From JBAVQS01 sp049694275 (GTDB lineage: Bacteria > Chloroflexota > Anaerolineae > UBA4142 > SHND01): 32,725 nt of DNA. The stretch is from NCBI GenBank assembly GCA_049694275.1, contig JBAVQS010000398.1, positions 1-32,725 on the forward strand, given 5' to 3'. A program made the translations under genes and the position numbers. The notes below the pieces were generated by a model, which was given only the letters and a program-made list of their open reading frames with translations, was not told the DNA's origin and did not search any database. This document shows positions 21,542 through 28,353 of this stretch, one piece after another (position 1 is the stretch's first letter; each line of letters opens with the position of its first letter).

Positions 21542-24514
21542 TCAGACTTGACGCGGCATAGATGGGGAATTGAGCGGCATGACTACCGTGACCGTCGTTC
21601 CCTGACCAATTACACTTTCTACATCGACCGCCCCCCCCAGCAATTCGGCGCGTTCGCGCATCCCTAGGAGGCCCAACGAATGTTTGGTGCGAGCCACGGC
21701 CCGATCAAAACCATGCCCGTTGTCGCGAACCTGGAGGCGAAAAGCGTCATCCCCCGATTCCAATCGGACATCGACCCGGGTCGCCTTGGCATGCCGCGCA
21801 ACGTTTGTCAAGGTCTCTTGGAAGATCCGAAAAATCGCCGTGGCCTGTTCGCGATCCAGGGCGAGTTCGACCTCCGGCAGGCTCACTTTACATTGAATGC
21901 CGGTGCGCGCCGCAAATTCCTGTCCCTGCCAGTCTATTGCTGTGGCCAATCCGAGATCGTCCAACATCCCCGGACGAAGTTCGGTGGAGATTCGGCGCAC
22001 AGTCTTGATGGTCATATCGATCGCGTTTGACATCTCCTGCGCCTCTGCGCGTAAAAGCTCATTGCGCTTGGGGAAACGACTCGCGAGCGTTGATAGGTCG
22101 TATTTCAGCGCGGTCAAGGCCTGGCCCAGCTCGTCGTGCAGCTCCCGTGCGATCCGCGATCGTTCCTCCTCTCGTACTGCTTGCAGTTGCGAAGTGAGCG
22201 CTCGCAGTTGACTGTACGAGGCCTGAAGCTCGGATTGTGCATGCTTCAGCTGATCAATATCCTGCAATGTGCCATACACGCGCACCGGATTGCCACCCCC
22301 GTCCAGCGCAACCTGGCCGAGTCTATGCATCCAGTGAATGGATCCGTCATCCCATACAACTCGATGCTCCATCTCGACCGGGTCGTGATCACGCCGACAG
22401 CGTTGCATTGCATCATTCACCATTTGGCGATCGTCCGGATGCGCGCGACTCAGAAACTCTTCATAGTCGATCTGGCGCGGTTCAGGGGCCAGACCATGCA
22501 AGCGGAATAACTCGTCCGACCAAGAGATGGTATTCTCTGTGATGTTCCATTCCCAGGAGCCGATATGCGCTACCCGCTGCGCCTCCGCGAGACGGGCCTC
22601 GCTCTTGAGCTGCAATTCCTGCGAGTGCATGCGATCGGTGATGTCGAGCAGGCAGTTGATTGCTCCAACGAGCTCACCCCGTTCGTTTTTGAAGGGAATG
22701 GCGTTGGCCAATGCAATGACACGCGAGCCGTCGGGCCGCTCGACGACCAACTCTTGATTTCGTTTCGGCAATCCTGTTTGCAGCACTCGCGCCATCGGGC
22801 ATTCCTCATGGGGCATCCACTTGCCGTCAGGGTGATAAATCTTTAGGGAGCCGCAGTATCGTTCCTGTGGGTCGAGGAGTCTCGGCTCGCGCCCCCATAG
22901 TTCTGCTGCGCTCCGGTTGTAATTCGCAATGAGTCCTGATGCGTCACACATATAAACTGCGACCGGCATTAATTCTACCAGTTCACGAAATCGCCGCTCC
23001 GTATTCTGAAGCGCCTGCTCTGCTCGCCGGTGTTCTTCGATTTCATTCTCCAGTTGGCGGTTCGCGGCGACGAGTTCAAGGGTCCGTTCAACCACCCTGC
23101 GTTCCAGCTCTTCATTCAGTTTATGCGATTGGTGATACAGCCTCGCGTTGTCGATCGCAATGGCGGCGCGGCTGGCCAGAAGTTTGGCAAAGCCAAGGTC
23201 TTGCTCCGTAAAGTGTCGGTCCGATTCTCCGGTAACAAAGCTCATCGCGCCGAGCGTATGCCCGCGTGCGACGAGCGGAATGACCATGTAGGATTTGATT
23301 CCAACTTGACGCATTAAACGGAGATGATCCTCGTCCTGCGCCGCGGCGACCAGCATGTCGTCAGAAATGTCGGATATCATTTCGGACTTGCCGGTTCGCA
23401 GCACATTGCCCAGCCCGGTGTTCGCGTCCTCGGGCGGCGGATACCTTTGCTGCAATTCGTACCCTAACTGGAGCTTGGCAGGGTTTTTGTGGGCGAGTGA
23501 GATCTGCTCGATCGTTTCGTCGAGTCTGACGATATGCACGGCGCACCAGTCGGCAAACCCGGGCACGGCGAGGCGCGCGACGCGATCAAGCGTCCTCTCA
23601 TAGTCCAAAGAACTGGAAAGGAGTTCGCTCGCCTCGGACAGAAACCGTTGGTCGGCTTCAGCCCGTTTGCGCTTGGTAATGTCTCGGGCGATGGCTGACG
23701 CGCCGATGATTGCGCCTTTCACATCCTTAATCGGCGAGATACTTACTTCGATCGGAATTCGCCTCCTGTCCTTTGCGATGCGCTCCGTCTCAAAGTGCTC
23801 AATTCGTTCCCCTCGCTTGAGCCTCTCCATGATGTCCGAAAGCTCACCGGGATGATCAGGGGGCATGATCACCGCGGCGGGTTTCCCGATGACCTCTTGC
23901 GCGCTGTAGCCATAAAGTCGCTCCGCGGCCCGGTTCCAGTTTGTAATGACGGCGTCCATGTTCTTGGCGAATATCGCGTCCTCAGAGTACTCGACGATCG
24001 CCGCCAATCGGCCGATCGCCTCTTCGGTCTTGTGGCGCTCACTGGTATCCCTAAACATGAGAACGACCCCGATGTTCCTCCCTTTCGCATCGGTGATCAG
24101 GGCGGCGCTATTCTCAATCGGCGCTTGCCGACCATCTCTTGTGATCAGAATATACTCTTTGGCTAGACTAACAGCCTTTCCCTCCCGGAGCACCAGGCCG
24201 AACAAATCTTCAACCCGTTCCCGTGTTTGCTCGTTGCGGATCTGGAATATCTCATGGAGGGGTTTTCCGGCTGCGTTGGACTGGGCCCATCCGGTCAAAC
24301 TTTCCGCGACGGGGTTCATCAAGGTGACTCGTCCCTGGCCGTCAGTGGCAATCACCGCCTCTTGCCGGGTAATGCCTTGCGCGACCCCGCGCAATATGGC
24401 TTCGAGTTGATCACGCGATGGGCGCAGGTCCCTCTCGGCGTGCCCGCGCCGGGTTCCCGGTTTGACCCGCGCTTTTCGAGCCCCTAGGGTCCGTTCCGAT
24501 GTGCGTGATTTCAT
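21542..24514 (-). CDS. Multi-PAS/GAF sensor histidine kinase (HisKA_3 type)
   Basis: A 990-residue soluble kinase with no membrane segment or signal peptide. Domains in order: PAS (~38-158), PAS (~165-285), GAF (~290-460), coiled coil (~465-515), PAS (~520-640), PAS_3 (~645-765), HisKA_3 dimerisation domain with the phospho-acceptor H793 in ARELHDELGQ, and an HATPase (N904 in the N box, DNGHGF at 931-936, GLLGMRERAELLGG near the end). It is a DegS/NarX-class kinase that senses cytoplasmic signals, possibly redox, light or small ligands. No cofactor-binding residue could be identified. Two ATGs compete: AAAGGA (24521-24526) abuts ATG 24520 but is ideally spaced (6 bases) for ATG 24514, which is chosen. 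It heads the kinase-regulator operon. Confidence 0.92.
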   Translation of the reverse strand: MKSRTSERTLGARKARVKPGTRRGHAERDLRPSRDQLEAILRGVAQGITRQEAVIATDGQGRVTLMNPVAESLTGWAQSNAAGKPLHEIFQIRNEQTRERVEDLFGLVLREGKAVSLAKEYILITRDGRQAPIENSAALITDAKGRNIGVVLMFRDTSERHKTEEAIGRLAAIVEYSEDAIFAKNMDAVITNWNRAAERLYGYSAQEVIGKPAAVIMPPDHPGELSDIMERLKRGERIEHFETERIAKDRRRIPIEVSISPIKDVKGAIIGASAIARDITKRKRAEADQRFLSEASELLSSSLDYERTLDRVARLAVPGFADWCAVHIVRLDETIEQISLAHKNPAKLQLGYELQQRYPPPEDANTGLGNVLRTGKSEMISDISDDMLVAAAQDEDHLRLMRQVGIKSYMVIPLVARGHTLGAMSFVTGESDRHFTEQDLGFAKLLASRAAIAIDNARLYHQSHKLNEELERRVVERTLELVAANRQLENEIEEHRRAEQALQNTERRFRELVELMPVAVYMCDASGLIANYNRSAAELWGREPRLLDPQERYCGSLKIYHPDGKWMPHEECPMARVLQTGLPKRNQELVVERPDGSRVIALANAIPFKNERGELVGAINCLLDITDRMHSQELQLKSEARLAEAQRVAHIGSWEWNITENTISWSDELFRLHGLAPEPRQIDYEEFLSRAHPDDRQMVNDAMQRCRRDHDPVEMEHRVVWDDGSIHWMHRLGQVALDGGGNPVRVYGTLQDIDQLKHAQSELQASYSQLRALTSQLQAVREEERSRIARELHDELGQALTALKYDLSTLASRFPKRNELLRAEAQEMSNAIDMTIKTVRRISTELRPGMLDDLGLATAIDWQGQEFAARTGIQCKVSLPEVELALDREQATAIFRIFQETLTNVARHAKATRVDVRLESGDDAFRLQVRDNGHGFDRAVARTKHSLGLLGMRERAELLGGAVDVESVIGQGTTVTVVMPLNSPSMPRQV

Positions 24515-24571
24515 GATCATTCCTTTCTATTAGTCACTCCTGCCAACCACCGTTTTCCGTCGGGCACATCC

Positions 24572-24600
24572 ATTATAGATATATTTGGGGCGGCCTGCAA
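24572..24600 (-). promoter_or_regulatory. Promoter TTGCAG-N17-TATAAT of the kinase operon
   Basis: On the minus strand the -35 is TTGCAG (24595-24600) and the -10 TATAAT (24572-24577), with a 17-base spacer. It leaves a leader of about 50 bases. Confidence 0.75.
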
Positions 24601-24774
24601 TCGCCCTGGAAATAGAACGGTGTAGGACAAATGATGACGGCGCAATACGGGAAATCTTACGAAGCTGTCAGATATTAACTGATAGTCCACATGGAGCGAA
24701 TAGGCTATGCTGAGTACAAATCCGGTCGATTGGGCAGCACGATGTGGGAGAAAGAAAAGATGATGAGGACACAT

Positions 24775-25836
24775 ATGAGATTCGTTTTGACTAGCCTATT
24801 GCGTTTGCGTGCACTGACCTTTCTCGGTATCGCCATTGGGCTTGTTCTTGCCGGCGCGGCTGTCGGCGCCTTTTTTGGCAGAGTGGCCGCGACGCCCCCG
24901 AGCGGAGCAGAGGTTCAGATTCGCGGCTGGGTCAACCAGTTAAGCAATGCGCAGTTGACTCCGGCGCGGCATCTCGCACAGCAGCGACTTGAGGCGGCAG
25001 GCCCCGCGTCAGTCAATCCACTTATCGGCGCCTTACATTCGCCCGACGCGATCTTGCGCCGCAACGCGGCAGAAATGCTCGGATTTGTGCGGTCGCCGCT
25101 GGCCCTTGATGCCTTGGTGAGCGCGATGAGCCAGGACCCGGTTGCGGCCGTGCGCGCACGGTCGGCTTGGGCGCTTGGCGAACTGAATGATTTGCGCGCG
25201 GTTGCCCCTTTGGAACAGGCTTTAGTTCTTGATCAAGATCTTCAAGTGCGCCAAGAGGCGTCCGCTTCCCTGGATGCCCTGCGTTATTACTTGCCACAGC
25301 CTGCGGGCGGGGACCAGAACCGGGCCAGCGCGTTCGCCGTCGCTCCGAGCGACCAGAACCTGGTTTATCTTGCCGATTTTAACCAGCTCTGGGTCAGCCA
25401 CGACAGCGGCACAACCTGGGGCCTGACCGCGAGGAACTTGCCGAGCCGGATCAGCTCGCTGGCGATAAGTCCGGCAAATGCCGATACCGTCTATGCCGGC
25501 ACCGAATCGATGGGGTTGTACAAGAGCACGGATGGCGGCGCAACCTGGTCTCCGGTGAATACCGGTCTGGGTTTGGACCCAGGCGTACGGCTCAGCGTAA
25601 CTGCACTCGCAATTGATCCTCTGCATCCCGAGCGTGTATATGCCGCGCGTGGTGTATGGATCGGAATAACCCATGCTAATCTCCTGCCAGTGGAAGTGAT
25701 GTTGAGCACAGACGGCGGCATGACCTGGCAGAGTGTGAATCTTCCGGTGCCTAGAGCCGTTATCACCCGCCTGGTCATAACCCGCAACAGATTGTACGCC
25801 TCTTCCCGCGACCAGGTCATTTCCGTCGGTATGTAA
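24775..25836 (+). CDS. Membrane-anchored HEAT-repeat and Asp-box propeller protein
   Basis: A protein of 353 residues. One N-terminal membrane helix (~15-35) anchors an external part. Residues ~70-165 are HEAT/PBS-lyase-type repeats (VNPLIGALHSPDAILRRNAAEMLG, ALDALVSAMSQDPVAAVRARSAWALGEL). Residues ~180-350 hold propeller blades with three Asp boxes (SHDSGTTW, STDGGATW, STDGGMTW) as in sialidase or VPS10-type propellers. A complete propeller needs more blades than the three or four visible, so this one may be short or may assemble with a partner. No glycosidase residues are recognisable. GAGGA (24765-24769) favours ATG 24775; ATG 24760 and 24742 are in-frame alternatives. A small membrane protein follows 19 bases after the stop. 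Confidence 0.75.
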   Translation: MRFVLTSLLRLRALTFLGIAIGLVLAGAAVGAFFGRVAATPPSGAEVQIRGWVNQLSNAQLTPARHLAQQRLEAAGPASVNPLIGALHSPDAILRRNAAEMLGFVRSPLALDALVSAMSQDPVAAVRARSAWALGELNDLRAVAPLEQALVLDQDLQVRQEASASLDALRYYLPQPAGGDQNRASAFAVAPSDQNLVYLADFNQLWVSHDSGTTWGLTARNLPSRISSLAISPANADTVYAGTESMGLYKSTDGGATWSPVNTGLGLDPGVRLSVTALAIDPLHPERVYAARGVWIGITHANLLPVEVMLSTDGGMTWQSVNLPVPRAVITRLVITRNRLYASSRDQVISVGM

Positions 25837-25855
25837 TTTCCAAGGAGTAACTGAA

Positions 25856-25978
25856 ATGGTAATCATTATCATGCAAGCTGCCGTCCTGGTTTTGTTTGCT
25901 TTATTGCTGAGAGGATCGGCGCCACGGTCGATGGCCAAGACGGAACGCGAACGCTCCGATCGTACCCCAGGGCAATAA
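25856..25978 (+). CDS. Small single-helix membrane protein, 40 residues
   Basis: A short ORF with a good Shine-Dalgarno (AAGGAG, 25842-25847) eight bases before ATG 25856. Residues 2-19 (VIIIMQAAVLVLFALLLR) are a membrane helix, followed by a charged, Arg-rich tail that ends in GQ. It starts 19 bases after the HEAT/propeller gene and is probably in the same transcript. I do not recognise a family. The ribosome binding site and the clean membrane segment support it as real, but a conservation check is needed. Confidence 0.55.
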   Translation: MVIIIMQAAVLVLFALLLRGSAPRSMAKTERERSDRTPGQ

Positions 25979-26005
25979 CGATAAGGTGGCTCGCCTTGCG
26001 ATTTG

Positions 26006-26170
26006 TTACCGGCCAAGCAGTATGAGAACGCCCGCCGCGATCGCGAGCAAAGCCAGGATGGCGCTGATCCCTGTGATCGGGATATGCACGAATTGGAGCA
26101 GGCCCGTCAGGACAAGCCAGATTCCCAGCAGGAGCATTCCGAGATTCTTTGTAATTCCGAGTTTCTTCAT
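26006..26170 (-). CDS. Small two-helix membrane protein, 54 residues
   Basis: A 54-residue ORF with AAGGAGGAG (26181-26189) ten bases upstream of ATG 26170. The sequence starts MKKLGITKNLGMLLLGIWLV and has two hydrophobic helices (~10-27 and ~33-52) joined by a short turn (HIPITG), ending in LLGR. It looks like the small membrane proteins often placed in stress or envelope clusters of Chloroflexota and Proteobacteria. I cannot name a function. It lies on the same strand as the transglycosylase-associated protein gene 155 bases upstream and converges with the 40-residue gene. Confidence 0.7.
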   Translation of the reverse strand: MKKLGITKNLGMLLLGIWLVLTGLLQFVHIPITGISAILALLAIAAGVLILLGR

Positions 26171-26206
26171 AAGCAAACGTCTCCTCCTTAACCCACTTGT
26201 CTGGAA

Positions 26207-26238
26207 GGGGGAAGTACCCCAAGTGCGCTGCTTCCCCC
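26207..26238. repeat. 8-bp stem hairpin GGGGGAAG/CTTCCCCC
   Basis: The arms at 26207-26214 and 26231-26238 are perfect, with a 16-base loop. It lies between the two small membrane protein genes on the minus strand. It may be a terminator without a T-run or an mRNA processing point. Confidence 0.5.
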
Positions 26239-26324
26239 ATACTTGCCCGAGCTATATGAGCGAGCGAGGGCGGCCTGGCCGCCGAATCGCCCGCGGGAGA
26301 CTATTCGATATTCCCGACTCCCGC

Positions 26325-26585
26325 CTAGACCCGAGATCTTCCGGACAGCGCCCTGGTGACGCCAATCAGCAGTACGGCGCCCAAGAAAGAGACGATGATG
26401 CTGTAAAGATTGATGCCATTCACGGGATCGGCCATGCCGAAGACTGCTGAGGCGAGGAACCCGCCGATGAGTCCACCCAAAACTCCGACGATGATGTCGC
26501 CGATGAGCCCCAGGTGACTCCCCATCACCATTCCAGCAAGCCAGCCTGCGATCAGGCCGACGATAATCCACGAAAGAATACCCAT
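26325..26585 (-). CDS. GlsB/YeaQ/YmgE (transglycosylase-associated) family membrane protein
   Basis: An 86-residue protein with three membrane helices. The family pattern is clear: WIIVGLIAGWLAG at the N-terminus, GDIIVGVLGGLIGGFLASAVFG in the middle, and a C-terminal helix ending in a basic tail. Family members are stress-induced envelope proteins; the enzyme label is historical and no catalytic role is established. The reading frame stays open upstream to 26825, but ATG 26585 with AAAGGAAAGG just before it gives the normal family length, so the extension was rejected. Confidence 0.9.
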   Translation of the reverse strand: MGILSWIIVGLIAGWLAGMVMGSHLGLIGDIIVGVLGGLIGGFLASAVFGMADPVNGINLYSIIVSFLGAVLLIGVTRALSGRSRV

Positions 26586-26974
26586 TCGCCTTTCCTTTCT
26601 GCATTGGGGCCTTGAGCCCCTTGCTCTCAAGTTGAAGTTGTCAGAGAGAACGGCGCCGTTGCCGGCCCCCCTGACCTTTCGAGCTGCGGTTATCTGTTTC
26701 TCCAGCCGGTCGTCATGCCTTGGGATTTTCATCCTCGAGATGCCCCGCTTCTTTCGACCGTGTGCTATGTGTCTTGCCATAGGCGCTGAATCTTCGGCAA
26801 ATCTTGTTTTGGGCAACACCGACAACGCCAGGCAGGCTCATTTGCCGGGGACAGAATAACCTGAATTCGATGGAGGGAACAGCAGTACAATGCTGATAAG
26901 GGTGTAGGACTCGGGTTTTACAGGGTGTCGGTGTACGACCTACAAGGTCCGCACGGCGGGAGGTGCCCCTCTGA
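26586..26974. other. Gene-free stretch upstream of the UvrC-like gene
   Basis: About 390 bases between divergent genes. The ORFs here have no ribosome binding site and no recognisable protein. It holds a small hairpin GGGGC-CTTGA-GCCCC (26606-26620) in the leader of the YmgE-family gene and the element at 26903-26944. I found no clear minus-strand promoter. Confidence 0.5.
26903..26944. repeat. TGTAGG...CCTACA-bounded element
   Basis: A 42-bp stretch with inverted ends TGTAGG (26903-26908) and CCTACA (26939-26944). The ends match the hairpins at 13236-13267 and 20809-20827, but the interior is unpaired. Confidence 0.4.
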
Positions 26975-26980
26975 TATAAT
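26975..26980 (+). promoter_or_regulatory. -10 box TATAAT before the UvrC-like gene
   Basis: TATAAT lies 8 bases before an in-frame GTG (26989) and 131 bases before the preferred start ATG 27112. No good -35 is seen. Confidence 0.5.
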
Positions 26981-27111
26981 CGCCGGGTGTGGCAGAGGCG
27001 CTATTGCTCACACCGCAATTGCGACACTCTCCCGATCGTGCGTCCCGGCGGCGCATACGCCAGGGTTTGGGACCTGCGCGAAATGAGAGTATGCTACACC
27101 GGTGCGCCGCT

Positions 27112-28209
27112 ATGTTTACTTTTGACTCGAAACGCTACCCCACCGGCCCCGGCTGTTATCTGATGCAGGATAGCAAGGGCAAGGTCATCTATGTGGGCAA
27201 GGCCAAGAATGTGCGCCGCCGGCTCGCGTCCTATTTCCAGCCGCACCGCAAGCGCCGGCGCACCGAACGGCTGGTGGAACGGATTGCCGGGATCGAGGTC
27301 ATCCTGGTCAACAACGAGACCGAGGCGCTCGTCCTCGAAAATAATCTCATCAAGCAGTACAAGCCGCGCTATAACCGGATGCTGGTTCCGGAAGATACCG
27401 GCTATGTGTACATCGTGCTGACGAACGAGGCGTGGCCGCGCCTCCTCCCCTATAAAAAGTACTGGGTGAACAAGCCGCTCGACAGCGTGCCAGGCGAGGC
27501 GATTGAGAAACGCTTTGGCCCTTATCCCAGTCGCCTGTACGGCGATACCCTGCTCGCGTTCGTGACCGAGAACTATCAACTCCGCACCTGCGATATATTG
27601 CCCAAACGCGTCTGCCTCCTCTATCATCTCAAGCGCTGCAGCGGGCCCTGTGAAGGCTTTATCTCACAAGCGGCGTATGCCGCAGCGGTCACCCGCGCCG
27701 TCGAGTTTCTCTCGCATCCCCAGGCGGAATTGATCGCGCAGATGAAAGCGCAGATGGTCCGGTATTCCGAGCAACTGGATTTCGAACGGGCGCAGCGCAT
27801 CAAGGTGCAGGTCCATGCGCTCGAAACCATGTTAGAGCGCCAGATTGTCGAGCGCGATGTCCCTCACGACCAGGATGTGGTCTATTGGGGCGACACCCAT
27901 GTGCTCGTCATGCACTGCAAGCGGGGCGTCCTCCTGCAGGTCAGCTTGCACCCGCTCGCCGGCGACCCGCAAACGGGCGCCGCGGAAGGCTTTATCCTCG
28001 CCCGGTATAGCCGGTCCAGCCCTGCCGAGTTGATTGTCAATGCCCTGGCGCATCCTGACGGCGTCCAGGCGGCGCTCACGGCGGCGAACGGCTACCCCGT
28101 GCAAATCACGGTCCCGCAGGAGGGCGAGGAGCTCGAATTGGTTCATCTCGCCGCCGCGAATTATGCCTATCGCCAGGCGCGGGAGCGCCTGAGCCCGAAC
28201 ATCAAATAA
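27112..28209 (+). CDS. Shortened UvrC homologue (GIY-YIG nuclease with UVR domain)
   Basis: A protein of 365 residues from ATG 27112. Residues ~8-90 are the GIY-YIG nuclease domain (GPGCYLMQDSKGKVIYVGKA). Next come four cysteines in the order C-x7-C-x7-C-x3-C (CDILPKRVC, then RCSGPC), the iron-sulfur site of UvrC, and a UVR domain (YSEQLDFERAQRIKVQVHALE) that contacts UvrB. The inter-domain sheet (DQDVVYWGDTHVLVMHCKRG to VHLAAANYAYRQA) is present, but the RNase H-like endonuclease and the helix-hairpin-helix tail of full UvrC (about 600 residues) are missing. It could make the 3' incision but not the 5' one. Upstream in-frame starts (ATG 27091, GTG 26989) add residues that do not look like UvrC. 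Confidence 0.85.
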   Translation: MFTFDSKRYPTGPGCYLMQDSKGKVIYVGKAKNVRRRLASYFQPHRKRRRTERLVERIAGIEVILVNNETEALVLENNLIKQYKPRYNRMLVPEDTGYVYIVLTNEAWPRLLPYKKYWVNKPLDSVPGEAIEKRFGPYPSRLYGDTLLAFVTENYQLRTCDILPKRVCLLYHLKRCSGPCEGFISQAAYAAAVTRAVEFLSHPQAELIAQMKAQMVRYSEQLDFERAQRIKVQVHALETMLERQIVERDVPHDQDVVYWGDTHVLVMHCKRGVLLQVSLHPLAGDPQTGAAEGFILARYSRSSPAELIVNALAHPDGVQAALTAANGYPVQITVPQEGEELELVHLAAANYAYRQARERLSPNIK

Positions 28210-28238
28210 TTGCGCCGCCGTTCAAGGTGTGGTAAAAT
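28210..28238 (+). promoter_or_regulatory. Promoter TTGCGC-N17-TAAAAT of the hppA leader
   Basis: The -35 TTGCGC (28210-28215) begins one base after the UvrC-like stop codon; the -10 is TAAAAT (28233-28238), with a 17-base spacer. Transcription would start near 28245, about 110 bases before hppA. Confidence 0.65.
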
Positions 28239-28264
28239 CGGCATCGTTAACGGGAAGGTTATTT

Positions 28265-28342
28265 ATGGACTGCACGCACTGTCGCGCCGCGTCTGATTCA
28301 GGCGCGGCGCGACATATTTTTTTTGGAGGGCGTAAAGCCTAG
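28265..28342 (+). CDS. Candidate 25-residue leader peptide of hppA
   Basis: ATG 28265 follows GGGAAGG (28252-28258) by six bases and opens a 25-codon frame, starting MDCTHC and ending GGRKA, that stops at TAG 28340-28342. The whole terminator hairpin and its T-run (28280-28324) lie within the frame, so a ribosome moving through would prevent the hairpin from forming. The stop codon overlaps AGGAGG (28341-28346), the hppA Shine-Dalgarno, which would couple leader and hppA translation. The peptide has two cysteines (C3, C6) in a CxxC and no run of one amino acid. An ORF this short can occur by chance; its placement is the argument for it. Confidence 0.45.
   Translation: MDCTHCRAASDSGAARHIFFGGRKA
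28280..28324 (+). terminator. Strong intrinsic terminator in the hppA leader
   Basis: The arms 28280-28294 and 28300-28314 pair over 15 positions (one G-T wobble) around the loop GATTC. The core is GTCGCGCCGCG with its complement, and TATTTTTTTT (28315-28324) follows directly. The terminator ends 29 bases before the hppA start codon, and no promoter is visible after it, so it should act as an attenuator. It would also stop transcripts from the UvrC-like gene. Confidence 0.88.
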
Positions 28343-28353
28343 GAGGTCCGTAC

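Noticed and set aside
26586..26825. N-terminal extension of the YmgE-family protein
   Set aside because: The extension is Arg-rich and unlike the family, and ATG 26585 has its own Shine-Dalgarno and gives the standard 86-residue length.
26989..27111. GTG start for the UvrC-like protein directly after TATAAT
   Set aside because: The added ~41 residues do not resemble UvrC. ATG 27112 gives a family-like start, though a leaderless GTG start cannot be fully excluded.
28210..28353. Known riboswitch (for example fluoride) in the hppA leader
   Set aside because: No conserved aptamer core that I can recognise is present; the leader contains only the short ORF and the terminator.
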